From positions 62,001-126,000 of the forward strand of contig NZ_JAJVKW010000006.1 in NCBI RefSeq assembly GCF_024198255.1: 64,000 bases of DNA. The letters run 5' to 3'. Of this stretch, positions 38,858 through 47,872 are shown piece after piece. The position numbers and the translations under genes were made by a program. This DNA is from Myxococcus guangdongensis (lineage in GTDB: Bacteria; Myxococcota; Myxococcia; Myxococcales; Myxococcaceae). Below the pieces are notes generated by a model. That model had not been told where the DNA came from and made no database searches. It saw only the letters and a list, made by a program, of their open reading frames with translations. How positions within the stretch are numbered: the first letter of the stretch is position 1; the number at the start of each line of letters is the position of its first letter.

Positions 38858-39448
38858 CTACTGGAGCGCGGCCGGCATGGAAGCAGGACCGTAGGCCGCC
38901 GCCAGGTAGAGGAAGGCCGGGTTGATGCGCAGGATGCCGTCCACGTAGGCGACCGCGTAGGGCGCTCCGGACGCGCGGTCCACCTGCACCGCACTCTCGG
39001 GCTGGATGCCCCAGTGCGCGAGCAGCGTGCGGGCCACCAGCTCCGCCGCCTCCCGCTCGGACAGCCCCTGCAGGCTCTCGCGCCGGTCTTCCGGCCAACG
39101 CTCGCCCGCCCGTGCATCCAGCACCAACTGCAGACCCTTGCCCGCGTCCGGCGCCTGGAACAGGTCCATGCGCGCGTCGAAGCCCGGAGCCGCGAGCAGC
39201 TCGCCGTCCTGGCTCATGGGGAAGAGCACCAGTGCCTGCGCCGCCTGCCCGGCCTCCAGGTCCGACTGCCGCGCCACCTCGCGGAACATCTCCAGCCGCG
39301 TGGCGGGGGACTCGAACTCCATGAACTCGGGCGGATGCGTCAGGGCCTGACGGACGCTCATCGTCGCGCGCGCGGGCGTGCCCGCACCGCCACAAGCGGT
39401 GAGGACCGAGACGAGCGAGAGGAGCAACCCAGGGAGCCAGCGACGCAT
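38858..39448 (-). CDS. Predicted lipoprotein, unknown
   Basis: 196 residues from ATG 39448, which gives a good signal and lipobox (LLLSLVSVLTAC). The upstream in-frame stretch lacks any signal and is not counted. The mature part is mixed alpha/beta (MEFESPATRLEMFREVARQ, GERWPEDRRESLQGLSERE, YAVAYVDGILRINPAFLYL). I do not recognise the family. It lies after purC on the same strand with a 72-base gap. Confidence 0.75.
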   Translation of the reverse strand: MRRWLPGLLLSLVSVLTACGGAGTPARATMSVRQALTHPPEFMEFESPATRLEMFREVARQSDLEAGQAAQALVLFPMSQDGELLAAPGFDARMDLFQAPDAGKGLQLVLDARAGERWPEDRRESLQGLSEREAAELVARTLLAHWGIQPESAVQVDRASGAPYAVAYVDGILRINPAFLYLAAAYGPASMPAALQ

Positions 39449-39967
39449 ACGGGCGGGAATATACCGATCTGCTTCAGGATCAACCAGCGAAACTCGGCGG
39501 CATGCGTCCACGGGAGCATCTCTCCGTTGTCGTGCTCCCAACGTGTCCGCCAGGGAATCTTCCCGCCTCGTTTTCGAGGACGGGTCGCCGTCGCCCCGCC
39601 CGCACCGCGGAGCAGGAGACCGTCCGACATGACGCGATGTGGGCGCTCGACGCTGGGGGCAGGGCGTCGTCGCTGGACGCACCTTGAGGACCGGGCGTGC
39701 GGCAGGCGGGGGCCGCGGAGCGCACCGTGGACGCGGCGTGCGGACACCTCACGACACGGGACTCATGGCGCGCGCGGACGTGGGTCTCGCGAGGAGCCCT
39801 GTCCGGCGGATGCCTCTTCGGATGGGGTGTGGAGTCGGGTGCGGCGGGCCCGGTGCGAGGCGGAGCGGAGGCTCACGTCCTTCCAGCACGACAAGGCCGC
39901 GGTGGCGCGGGGGACTGCTCCCTGCATGAGAGGGAGACACGCGCCCCCGGCGCCGGATGCGGACGAC
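39449..39967. other. 519-base gap without a supported gene
   Basis: Between the lipoprotein start and the end of the Cys-rich small gene. It should hold the lipoprotein promoter: the minus strand has TTGATC and TATATT near 39465-39490, but the spacer is only 14 bases. Several short frames cross the gap on both strands without ribosome sites or recognisable composition. I see no repeat or RNA gene. Confidence 0.5.
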
Positions 39968-40240
39968 TTACGCCGCGTCCTTCTTGAACGCCTCGCCGTG
40001 GTGCTTCTCGCACAGGCCGGCCTTGAACGTCTTGATGCGGCACTCCGGCTTGGAGCAGGTGCGGTAGCGCGAGTGGGGCAGGTCGCCCTGGCGCCACTGC
40101 TTGAAGTGGAAGAAGCAGTAGCTCTTGGCGCGGTAGGGGCGCTTGCAGCCCTCCACGGTGCACGCCTTCTTGCCGCCGCCCTTCGAGGTGCGGGGCCAGT
40201 GGGTGAGCTTCTTCTGGGTCGTCGGGGTGGCCTCGGCCAT
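39968..40240 (-). CDS. Small Cys/His-rich protein, likely zinc-binding
   Basis: 90 residues from ATG 40240, with AGGAG nine bases upstream. The protein has two similar Cys/His clusters: CTVEGCKRPYRAKSYCFFHF and CSKPECRIKTFKAGLCEKHH, each of the form C-x4-C-x(9-10)-C-x2-H. The N-terminus is basic (TTQKKLTHWPRTSKGGGKK). The double motif suggests a small zinc-finger, nucleic-acid- or protein-binding protein. The family is not known to me. Confidence 0.75.
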   Translation of the reverse strand: MAEATPTTQKKLTHWPRTSKGGGKKACTVEGCKRPYRAKSYCFFHFKQWRQGDLPHSRYRTCSKPECRIKTFKAGLCEKHHGEAFKKDAA

Positions 40241-40387
40241 TGTGGAACTCTCCTGCGAAACGATGCGAGAACCGCGGCGCCACACGGGGTGGACCAACCG
40301 CCGGGTACGAAAAAGGCGCACTGTCTAGCGCCCATGCCACCCGAACGCAAGGACACGCGGGAAGACCCGTGTGGGCTTGGGGCGGCC

Positions 40388-41626
40388 TCAGGGCGCCGGA
40401 GCGCCGTCTTCGGAACCCCAGCCGTCCGGCTCGACTTCCGGGGCGGCCGGAGGCTGCACCTTCTTCCGGGGCACGGGCGACAGCAGGTCGTCCAGCACGG
40501 ACTGGGCCCCAGCGGGCCGGCGCCCCTGTCGGTGGGCGGCCAGCGCGGTGGCGGGCTGCTCGGTCGGCATCTCCTCCAGCTTCACCTTGAGGGACAGCGG
40601 CTTGCCCAGCCGGTGGACGCGCAGCCGCACGTCGTGGCCCACGCCCCGGGCCGCCACCTGCCAGCGCAGCGTGTGCGCCCGCTTCACGCGGCGGGTGTCG
40701 AGCCCGATGATGACGTCCCCGCTGTGCAGACCCGCGCGCTCACCCGGGCCGCCCTCCACCACCTCGGTCACCACCACGCCGGGCCCCTGGCGGAGGTTGA
40801 ACTCCTCGGCCACCTCCGGCGAGAAGTCCTGCACGCTGATGCCCAGCCAGCCCCGGCGCACGCGCCCGTGGGCCTTGAGCTGGGGAATCACCGTCTTCGC
40901 GATGTCGATGGGGATGGCGAAGCCGATGCCCTGGCCCGCGACGTTCACCGCGTTGGCCACCGCCACCACGTCGCCGTGCAAATCCAGCACGGGCCCCCCT
41001 GAGTTGCCCGGGTTGATGGAGGCGTCCATCTGCATGTAGTCGAAGTCGCCGTCGCGCCCGTTGGGCGTCACGTCCGTGCGGCCCATGTAGCTGACCACGC
41101 CCACCGTCACCGAGTGGGACAGGCCGAACGGATTGCCGATGACGACAATCCAGTCCGCAGAGCGCACGTGGGACGCGGAGGCGAGCTTCAGCACCGGCAG
41201 CCGGCGCGGCGCCTCGATTTTCAAGAGCGCGCAGTCGGTGCGGTTGTCCTCGCCCACCACCCGGGCCGGGTACTCCTCCGCGTAGCCGCGCGGGTGCATC
41301 ACGGAGACCATCACCTCGGAGGCCCCCTCCACCACGTGCGCGCTGGTGAGGATGTAGCCGTCGGCGTGGATGATGAAGCCGGAGCCGATGCCCTTCTGGG
41401 GCTCCTCGCCCGCGGGCGTCTCGTCACTGAGCTGCCGCGTGGTGATGGAGACCACCGAGGGCATGGCCCGTCGGGCCACCTCGCTCAAGGTGGCTCGCTG
41501 GTTGTTCATCGAACGATTCTGGGCCTCGAGCCACAGCCGGCCGCGACCGGCGGCCTCTGCCGGTGTGGCCAGCGCGCACACGAGCGCGCCGAGAATCACG
41601 AATCTGTTGAAAGGAGCCCCGTTCAT
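40388..41626 (-). CDS. HtrA/DegP-type periplasmic serine protease with PDZ
   Basis: 412 residues with a signal peptide (FVILGALVCALATPAEAA). The trypsin-like triad is complete: His97 (TSAHVV), Asp131 (NRTDCALL), Ser209 (PGNSGGP). One PDZ domain follows at about 270-350 (RGWLGISVQDFSPEVAEEF, GLHSGDVIIGLDTRRV). The last ~50 residues are a Pro/Ala tail. One PDZ places it nearer to DegS/HhoB-like members than to DegP. A minus-strand TAGGTT box at about 41,665 with TTCCGC 17 bases upstream could be the promoter. Confidence 0.92.
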   Translation of the reverse strand: MNGAPFNRFVILGALVCALATPAEAAGRGRLWLEAQNRSMNNQRATLSEVARRAMPSVVSITTRQLSDETPAGEEPQKGIGSGFIIHADGYILTSAHVVEGASEVMVSVMHPRGYAEEYPARVVGEDNRTDCALLKIEAPRRLPVLKLASASHVRSADWIVVIGNPFGLSHSVTVGVVSYMGRTDVTPNGRDGDFDYMQMDASINPGNSGGPVLDLHGDVVAVANAVNVAGQGIGFAIPIDIAKTVIPQLKAHGRVRRGWLGISVQDFSPEVAEEFNLRQGPGVVVTEVVEGGPGERAGLHSGDVIIGLDTRRVKRAHTLRWQVAARGVGHDVRLRVHRLGKPLSLKVKLEEMPTEQPATALAAHRQGRRPAGAQSVLDDLLSPVPRKKVQPPAAPEVEPDGWGSEDGAPAP

Positions 41627-41712
41627 GCCCCACCTCCGCCCCGACGCCGCCCATCCACCGGGTGCAACCTAGGGAGGGGAGTCGTGTCGCGGAAGCGGGC
41701 CTGTCCGCCAGG

Positions 41713-42000
41713 CTACTTCTTCTGGGCGATGATTCGGTTGACCGCCGCGCGGTCCTCCGCGCTGATGCGCTCGCGCGGGGCCGCATCCGTCGAGCGCGAG
41801 ACAGCGCCCTTGGCGTCCTCGTACGCGTCCTCCAGCCCTTCCTTCATCCGATCCACGGTGTCGGGCTTCACGGCGCGCTTCCAGCTCCGCTCCATGTGCT
41901 GCAGCGGCGTCCTGCCGTCCACCTGCCCCGTCGACAGGAAGATGCCGAGCCCCACCGCGCAAGCCGTCCAGACGATGAACTTCAAAGCTCCCATGCTCAC
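41713..42000 (-). CDS. Small membrane-anchored protein, unknown
   Basis: 95 residues. One N-terminal hydrophobic segment (LKFIVWTACAVGLGIFLS) is followed by a charged, helical soluble part (MERSWKRAVKPDTVDRMKEG) and a basic end (RAAVNRIIAQKK). The membrane segment followed by helix suggests a small envelope protein. It lies upstream of the HtrA-type gene with an 86-base gap on the same strand; a link is only a guess. Confidence 0.65.
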   Translation of the reverse strand: MSMGALKFIVWTACAVGLGIFLSTGQVDGRTPLQHMERSWKRAVKPDTVDRMKEGLEDAYEDAKGAVSRSTDAAPRERISAEDRAAVNRIIAQKK

Positions 42001-42095
42001 AGCCTCCCACGTCGTCTTACATGAGGCGGTGACGCATGGCCAGTTTCCGACCGGGTGTGTGTCATCCGCGCTGACAGGGGGGCGGACGGCACTTA

Positions 42096-43172
42096 ATGTC
42101 CGCGGGCTTGCAGCCCGAAGAACTCTTCCAGGCCGCCCGGACGCGTGCGGCGCAGATGGACGTGGGACGTGGAGACGCGGTGGTGGAGCGTATCCGGGCG
42201 TCCGCGTCGGCGTTGTTCACCCGCATCCCCGAGCCCCCGGTGTACCGGCGGGCCGAGGACCCTTCGCGCAAGGCCGCCCAGGCGTTGTTGCCGGAGATGG
42301 AGAAGGTGTTGGCGGAGGCGCTCGCCGCGGGGCGTGAGCCCTCGATGGCGCCCGCGCTCGAGAAGATGGTGGCCGCGCTGCTCGCGCATGCCGAGGCCCT
42401 GTGTCACACGGCGGGCGGACGGCTGGAGGCGGCGGAGGTTGCGTGGCGACGCGCGCAGGAGCTGGAGCGCGCGGCGCATCCGACGCGGCACCTGGTGACG
42501 TCACCGCCACGGCCTCCGCCGGTGTTCGACAAGACGTCGGGAGGCTCGCGGTACGACCCCCGGCCCGCGCCGCAGGCGAGCGTGAAGCTGGTGTGCCCCA
42601 ACACCGGGTGCAAGCGGGTGGGGGACTACGCCTTCCTGACGAACCACGCGTACAACCGCTTCGTGTGTCCGGTGTGCGGCACGCCGTTCCTCGCGTACTT
42701 CGGGGAGCTGCGCGGGTTGGAGGTGGAGGTCCGTCGCAGCTCGAAGCGCTACTTCTTCACGGTGGACGAGGTGGGCTCCGCCAACTCGTCGCGCATCGAG
42801 TTCGAGGAGGCGAGCGGACAGGAGTTCCCGGCGGCGCGGCGCGACCTGCTCGGCTTCCTGTACACGGAGGCGCGGGAGCTGAAGGTGGTGGTGAACCTCA
42901 CCAACCAGCGGCTCATGTGGGTGAGTCCCGCGTCCTCGTGTTTCGTGGCGACGGTGGCGTTCGGCGAGGGCGCGCCGGAGCTGGTGGCGTTCCGGGCGTA
43001 CCGGGACGATGTGCTCAGGAAGAGTGTGCTCGGGCGCGGGTTCATCCGTGGCTACTATCGCTTCGGCCCGGACGTGGCGCGGTGGGTGTCACGCAGGCCG
43101 GTGGCTCGGAGCGGGGTGCGCTGGATGTTGAGGCAGGTGCATGACCGCCTGACCAGGAGTGGATTTTCGTGA
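42096..43172 (+). CDS. CFI-box C-terminal protein with zinc ribbon
   Basis: 358 residues. The N-terminal ~150 residues are helical with Ala/Arg/Glu content. A zinc ribbon follows (CPNTGC ... CPVCG, Cys spaced 4 and 2). The C-terminal part has the CFI-box signature (SCFVATVAFGEGAPELVAFR and AYRDDVLRKSVLGRGFIRGY), a domain of unknown function that occurs at the C-terminus of many bacterial proteins. There is no signal peptide. The TlpA-type gene overlaps its stop by four bases (GTGA), so the pair is coupled. The function is not known. Confidence 0.8.
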   Translation: MSAGLQPEELFQAARTRAAQMDVGRGDAVVERIRASASALFTRIPEPPVYRRAEDPSRKAAQALLPEMEKVLAEALAAGREPSMAPALEKMVAALLAHAEALCHTAGGRLEAAEVAWRRAQELERAAHPTRHLVTSPPRPPPVFDKTSGGSRYDPRPAPQASVKLVCPNTGCKRVGDYAFLTNHAYNRFVCPVCGTPFLAYFGELRGLEVEVRRSSKRYFFTVDEVGSANSSRIEFEEASGQEFPAARRDLLGFLYTEARELKVVVNLTNQRLMWVSPASSCFVATVAFGEGAPELVAFRAYRDDVLRKSVLGRGFIRGYYRFGPDVARWVSRRPVARSGVRWMLRQVHDRLTRSGFS

Positions 43173-43744
43173 CGCAGCAAGGAATCGGCGCGCCGCCGCC
43201 CGCGAAGCCGACGGGCGTGGGGACGAAGGTGTTCATGGCCCTGCTCGCGGGACTGGGGCTTGCGGGGGTGGTGTACCTGGGCGTGCTGGAGGCGCGCCGC
43301 TCGCAGCTCGTGCCGGATGGCGCGGCGGCGCCCTCGTTCGAGATGAAGCGCCACGAGGGTGGCGTGTTGAAGTTGGAGGAGCTGCGGGGCCAGGTGGTGA
43401 TGCTGGACTTCTGGGCGACGTGGTGTCCGCCGTGTCGCGAGGAGATGCCGGCGCTGGTGAAGCTGGCGAAGGAGTACGAGTCGCAGGGGCTCGTCTTCCT
43501 GGCGGCGAGTCGTGACGACGGGGACATGGCGCCGAAGCTGGTGGACAGCTTCATCCGCAAGCACCTGCCGGACCTGAAGCCCTACGTCGTCTACGCGGAC
43601 GACGACATGGCGCGGGCGTTCGAGGTGAACGCGCTGCCGACGCTCTACTTCCTGGATCGCGAGGGCAAGGTGACGGACGCGCAGCGTGGCGCCCTGTCCG
43701 AGGACGCCCTGCGCAGGCGCATCGAGCGGGCGCTCAAGCAGTAG
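43169..43744 (+). CDS. TlpA-type membrane-anchored thioredoxin
   Basis: 191 residues from GTG 43169. An N-terminal TM anchor (VFMALLAGLGLAGVVYLGVL) precedes a thioredoxin-fold domain with the redox site WCPPC (Cys86, Cys89) and the cis-Pro loop NALPTLYFLD. Such proteins reduce disulfides in the periplasm, for example in cytochrome c maturation. Here no ccm genes are near; the coupled partner is the CFI-box protein, whose conserved Cys residues could be a target, which is an inference. Confidence 0.9.
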   Translation: MTQQGIGAPPPAKPTGVGTKVFMALLAGLGLAGVVYLGVLEARRSQLVPDGAAAPSFEMKRHEGGVLKLEELRGQVVMLDFWATWCPPCREEMPALVKLAKEYESQGLVFLAASRDDGDMAPKLVDSFIRKHLPDLKPYVVYADDDMARAFEVNALPTLYFLDREGKVTDAQRGALSEDALRRRIERALKQ

Positions 43745-43800
43745 CGCGGGGCAGGGCGCGGCGTCCCGTTCGGGCGCCTGCGCGGATGCAGCGAGGGCTC

Positions 43801-43993
43801 GGCGCCTAGCGTGAAGCCGCTCTCTCGGTTGGACCGAGCGGATGCGCTGGCAGGAACTCGGCGCTCGGTGTGCGGCTTCTCGGGCGGATGCATCCAGAGG
43901 CGCGGCGCTCAGCGTGAAGCCGCTCTCCCGGATGGACCGAGCGGATGCGCTGGCAGGAACTCGGCGCTCGGTGTGAGGCTCCTCGAGCGGATG
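43801..43993. repeat. Direct 103-bp duplication
   Basis: Two copies of ~90 matched bases, at 43801-43890 and 43904-43993, offset by 103 bases and differing at about ten positions. Both carry gtgaagccgctctc (43811, 43914) and ggatgcgctggcaggaactc. They fill most of the 371-base gap between the TlpA-type and OmpA-type genes (43745-44115), which are convergent; nothing else is visible there apart from GC-rich sequence. Confidence 0.85.
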
Positions 43994-44115
43994 TGCGATC
44001 AGGACCGCGGTGCGGCGCCCGGGACGAATGCGCCTGCGCTGATCCATTGACCGCCCCTCGAACACGCGGCGCACAGCGAGACGGTGAGGTCTCGCGGCGC
44101 CGCGTGTGAGGCGGC

Positions 44116-46179
44116 TTACTTCCCTGGAGTCGTCGCTGGCTTCGGGGCGGCTTCCGGCACCTTCGTCGCCGGAGCCGTCTTCGAAGCATCCACGGGAGCC
44201 TTCGTCGCTGGCTGAGCCGTAGCAGGCGCACTCTTCGCCGCGCCTTCAGGAGCCTTCGTCGCCGGAGTCGTGGCGGGCGCACTCTTCGCCGCGCCTTCAG
44301 GAGCCTTCGTCGCCGGCGGAGTCGCGGGCGCGCTCTTCGCGCCACCCTCGGGAGGCTTCATCGCCGGAGCCTCCTTGCCCGCCGGAGGCTGCTGTCCCGC
44401 GGGGACGACGGTCTCCCGGCCCTCGGTCTCCACCTCGGAGCGGATGAGGCGGAAGTCGACGCGGCGGTTCTTCGCGCGGCCCAGCGCGGTGTCGTTCGTC
44501 GAGATGGGCCGGTCGAACCCGAAGCCCTCCGAGCTCAAGCGCTTGCGGTCGATGCCCTTGCCCACCAGGTACTCGAGCACCGAGCGCGCACGCTTGTCGG
44601 ACAGGTTCATGTTCAGCTGCCGCGAGCCCCGGTTGTCCGTGTGCCCTTCGATGAGCACCGGTCCGAGGGTGGGGTTCTTGCGCAGCACCGTGGCCACCTC
44701 GTCCAGCAGCGGATACGAGCGCTTCTGGATGACCGCTGAACCCGTCTCGAAGAGCACGTTGCCCTTGATGCGGATGCGGTCCGATTCGACGAACACGTAC
44801 GGCGGCGAGTCGAACGGGCAGCCGTTGTTCTCCGGTGGGCCGAACATGTCGGGGCAGTCGTCCTCGTTGTCGGGCACCTCGTCGCCGTCGGTGTCCGGGC
44901 AGCCGTCGTAGTCCTTCGGGCCGGGCTTGTCCGGGCACTTGTCGAACTGGTCGGTGATTCCGTCGCCGTCGGTGTCCACCTCGGGGCAGCCCTTGAGCTC
45001 CTTCGTCCCCTTCACGTTGGGGCAGGCGTCCTCGCCGTCCACGATGCCGTCGTCGTCGTTGTCCGGGTCCGGGCAGCCATCGCTGTCCATGAACCCGTCC
45101 TTGTCCTCGGGCTCGTTGGGGCAGCGGTCCCGGTTGTCCGGCACGTTGTCGCCGTCCGAGTCCACGAAGCTCTCGTCGTAGCGCAGCCCGAACATCACGC
45201 GCAGCGCCTCGCGGCCGTAGCCCGTGGTGAGGTTGATGCCTCGGCCCACGTTCAGCTCCAGCCCCCAGTTGCCCCAGACCTTCGTGCGGGCGCCCACGAG
45301 CACCTCCCACGGCGTCTTGAGCGTGTCGGACTGGTCGAAGTTGAAGGGGCGCACCAGCGGCGTGGCGATGTGCATCTCGGCCGTGGCCTGCACGTCCGTG
45401 AAGCGGCCCATGTTGGGCAGCTCCGCGATGACACCACCGCCGAGCGTCAGCTCGTCATCCACGAGCAGGTTGAGATACTGGGCCTCCTTGCGAATCCGCA
45501 CGCCCGCGTTGCCGACGACGCGCAGGGGGATGGGCAGCACCTCGATGCGCTGCTCCACCGCCAGGCGCGGCGCGAAGAGGAAGCCCCGCTCACCCGTGAA
45601 GCTGTCCGCGGAGCCCGTGGGCGCTCGGACCTCCGCGACGAGCGACAGGCCCACCGGGAACTTCTCGCGGTCCAACAGGTGCACGCGAGGCACCACGCGG
45701 ATGTCGCCGAGCGTGGTGCGGCTGACGCCCGCGGCGCCGGGGAAGTTCGGCGCGTTCAGCGCGTCTCGCAACAGCTTGAAGTTGTCGCCCTGCAACAGCG
45801 TGACGGGCAGGTCGACGCCAATCTCCAGTCGCTCGTGGAGCTGGTAGGCGAACAGCAGGTGCGCGTCGAGCCGGTACGGCAACAGGTCGCCGAGCTTCTC
45901 GTCACCGAGCTTCAGGGCCAGGATGCGCCAGTTGAAGTCGAACAGCAGCGCGCCGCGGAAGCTGCCCACGGGCTCTCCGCTGTAGGTGCCCTCGAGCGCG
46001 ATGCCGCTGTTCTGCGCGGTGGTCGGCTTGTTGGGCACGGCGTCGAAGCCGCGCGTGAAGGGGTCGGTTTGAGCGTGGGCCGCTACCGAGGCCAGAACGA
46101 GGCCGAGCAGGGCGAGTCGGGCGACGGAGCTGCGCAGGGGCCGCCACCAGGAGAGAGAGCCGGAGCTGGTGCCTCGCAT
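44116..46179 (-). CDS. OmpA-family outer membrane protein with TSP3 repeats
   Basis: 687 residues. The signal is ARLALLGLVLASVAAHAQ. Residues ~40-330 are strand-rich with alternating aromatic ends, as in an outer-membrane barrel (FNFDQSDTLKTPWEVLVGA, MFGLRYDESF). Next come thrombospondin type-3 calcium-binding repeats (DSDGDNVPDNRDRCP, DTDGDGITDQFDKCP, DTDGDEVPDNEDDCP). An OmpA peptidoglycan-binding domain follows (VLIEGHTDNRGS, NLSDKRARSVLEYL, RAKNRRVDF). The last ~95 residues are a low-complexity tail with four KAPEGAAKSAPAT-type units. The protein should anchor the outer membrane to the wall. Confidence 0.92.
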   Translation of the reverse strand: MRGTSSGSLSWWRPLRSSVARLALLGLVLASVAAHAQTDPFTRGFDAVPNKPTTAQNSGIALEGTYSGEPVGSFRGALLFDFNWRILALKLGDEKLGDLLPYRLDAHLLFAYQLHERLEIGVDLPVTLLQGDNFKLLRDALNAPNFPGAAGVSRTTLGDIRVVPRVHLLDREKFPVGLSLVAEVRAPTGSADSFTGERGFLFAPRLAVEQRIEVLPIPLRVVGNAGVRIRKEAQYLNLLVDDELTLGGGVIAELPNMGRFTDVQATAEMHIATPLVRPFNFDQSDTLKTPWEVLVGARTKVWGNWGLELNVGRGINLTTGYGREALRVMFGLRYDESFVDSDGDNVPDNRDRCPNEPEDKDGFMDSDGCPDPDNDDDGIVDGEDACPNVKGTKELKGCPEVDTDGDGITDQFDKCPDKPGPKDYDGCPDTDGDEVPDNEDDCPDMFGPPENNGCPFDSPPYVFVESDRIRIKGNVLFETGSAVIQKRSYPLLDEVATVLRKNPTLGPVLIEGHTDNRGSRQLNMNLSDKRARSVLEYLVGKGIDRKRLSSEGFGFDRPISTNDTALGRAKNRRVDFRLIRSEVETEGRETVVPAGQQPPAGKEAPAMKPPEGGAKSAPATPPATKAPEGAAKSAPATTPATKAPEGAAKSAPATAQPATKAPVDASKTAPATKVPEAAPKPATTPGK

Positions 46180-46255
46180 GATGGCAGCTCATACCATCGG
46201 CTCCCGAGGGGCGGAAAGAAATGACCCACCCCTCGGGCCGAAATACAGCCTCGCG

Positions 46256-47872
46256 CTACTTCTCCATGAATGACTGCGCGGGAATGATGGTGACGGCGTC
46301 TGCTCGAACGGGGAGCTTGAAGGGGACGATGGCCTTGTCCACTTCCAGAAGCTCCGGAGTCTTGTCGGACGCGTAGGTGATGGGAGACGGCGGGCTGGTG
46401 CGCAGGGCGTTGGCGAGCCCCTCCGCGTCCTGCGTGACGAACGCGAAGGACAGCGCGCTGGGATGCAGCCGACGGCGCAGCACCTCCTGCACGGACTGGG
46501 GCGTCATCTTCGTGAGCGCCTGGCGGTACTGGTCCAGGTAGTTCGGCGTCCCGTAGAAGAGCGAGTCGATGGCGTAGCCGAGCCTGCGCGGGTCCGTCTG
46601 CTCCCACAGGCGTGAGTAGCCTTGGAGGAAGCCGCGCATCAGGTCGAAGCGCTCCTGGGGAATCGGCTCGTTGACCAGCTGCTCCAGGTAGAAGACCGCG
46701 CCGCGCGTGGCGAACATGCCGTTGGCGGGCTCCACCGGGCGGATCCACACGGTGAGGTCCTGCTGCGTGCGCGCGATGTTGGTGCGGTTGTACGTGGTGC
46801 CCGGGTCCTCGATGAAGTGCTCGGCATACGCGTAGTCGCCGTAGTTGAGGCCGCGCTTCTCGCGCAGCTCGGTGAAGAGCAGTCCGATGGACTGACGGTG
46901 CTCACCCAGGTGTGAGAGCGCGAAGGCGAGCGGGAAGAAGTCCGCGTCGCCGCGGCGCACAGGGTTGACGTAGCCCATGCTGACCGCGGTGGAGAGCGTC
47001 TGCTTCTGGATGATGACGGTGCGCCCGGCGGTGGATGCCACGGTGGGCAGCGTCACGCGCGGCGCGCCCGAGGCGGGCAGTCCACCCAAGCGCGACAGGA
47101 GCGAGTCCTTGAGTCCATCGTCCACCGCGCCGGCCAGTCCGACGACGAGCCGGTCCTGGGTGAAGACGCGCTGGGCGTGGGCCTTCACGTCGTCGAGGGT
47201 GATCGCCTTGAGGCCCTGGACGGTGCCGCCGGTGTAGTGGGCGTAGGGGTGTCCTTCGTAGATGAGCGCGTCGAGGGCGACCTTGCCGAGCCCCTCGTCA
47301 TTGGCGCTGCGCAGGCCGTTCTCCACGTCGCTGATGGCGTTGGCGCGCAGGCGCTCGAGCTCCGCCGGGTCCAGGCGCGGCGCGAGCAGCACGTCCGTGA
47401 AGAGCTCCAGGTAGCGCGGCAGGAAGTCCTTGTGGACGCGGCCGGAGAAGGTGGTGAACTCCTTGTCCGTGGCGACCTCCAGCTCGGCGGCCATGGGGAA
47501 GAGCGTCTCGAGCAGCTGCGCGGAGGTGAGCTTCTGCGTGCCACCCTCGGCCATCAGCGTGGCGGTGAGCGCGGTGAGGCCCTCCTTGCCCTTCGGGTCG
47601 TCGATGGAGCCCGAGTGGAACACGAGCCGGAACGTGACGATGGGCGTGTCCGGGCGCGCGAGGACGACCAGCTCCAGCGGCTTGGGCTGCTTGAGCGGAA
47701 CGGCGGGGACCTCGGTGGGCGGCGTGCTCGCCTTCTGAATGGGAGCCTCGGGCGCGGGGGCCTCGGTGGTGGGCGGAGGGGCCTCCGTCGTGGGCGCGGG
47801 CTTGGGCGTGGAGGCGCAGCCGACGAGGGACGCGAGGGCGACGAGGGACAACAGGCGAGGAGTCTTCATCAC
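46256..47872 (-). CDS. M16 family peptidase, non-catalytic partner (lipoprotein)
   Basis: 538 residues with a lipobox (LVALASLVGC) and a Pro-rich N-terminal linker. Four-domain M16B fold, but the zinc motif HxxEH is lost: the place reads KEGLTALTATLMAEGG. Conserved parts remain in the second half (NRTNIARTQQDLTVWIRPVE, RFDLMRGFLQGYSRLWEQTD). In two-part M16 systems one subunit keeps zinc and the other helps bind substrate. It starts four bases before the stop of the active-site partner, so the two are coupled. Confidence 0.88.
   Translation of the reverse strand: MMKTPRLLSLVALASLVGCASTPKPAPTTEAPPPTTEAPAPEAPIQKASTPPTEVPAVPLKQPKPLELVVLARPDTPIVTFRLVFHSGSIDDPKGKEGLTALTATLMAEGGTQKLTSAQLLETLFPMAAELEVATDKEFTTFSGRVHKDFLPRYLELFTDVLLAPRLDPAELERLRANAISDVENGLRSANDEGLGKVALDALIYEGHPYAHYTGGTVQGLKAITLDDVKAHAQRVFTQDRLVVGLAGAVDDGLKDSLLSRLGGLPASGAPRVTLPTVASTAGRTVIIQKQTLSTAVSMGYVNPVRRGDADFFPLAFALSHLGEHRQSIGLLFTELREKRGLNYGDYAYAEHFIEDPGTTYNRTNIARTQQDLTVWIRPVEPANGMFATRGAVFYLEQLVNEPIPQERFDLMRGFLQGYSRLWEQTDPRRLGYAIDSLFYGTPNYLDQYRQALTKMTPQSVQEVLRRRLHPSALSFAFVTQDAEGLANALRTSPPSPITYASDKTPELLEVDKAIVPFKLPVRADAVTIIPAQSFMEK

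Noticed and set aside
43801-43993. Possible CRISPR or mobile-element ends
   Set aside because: Only two direct copies of ~90 bases, no inverted ends and no transposase.
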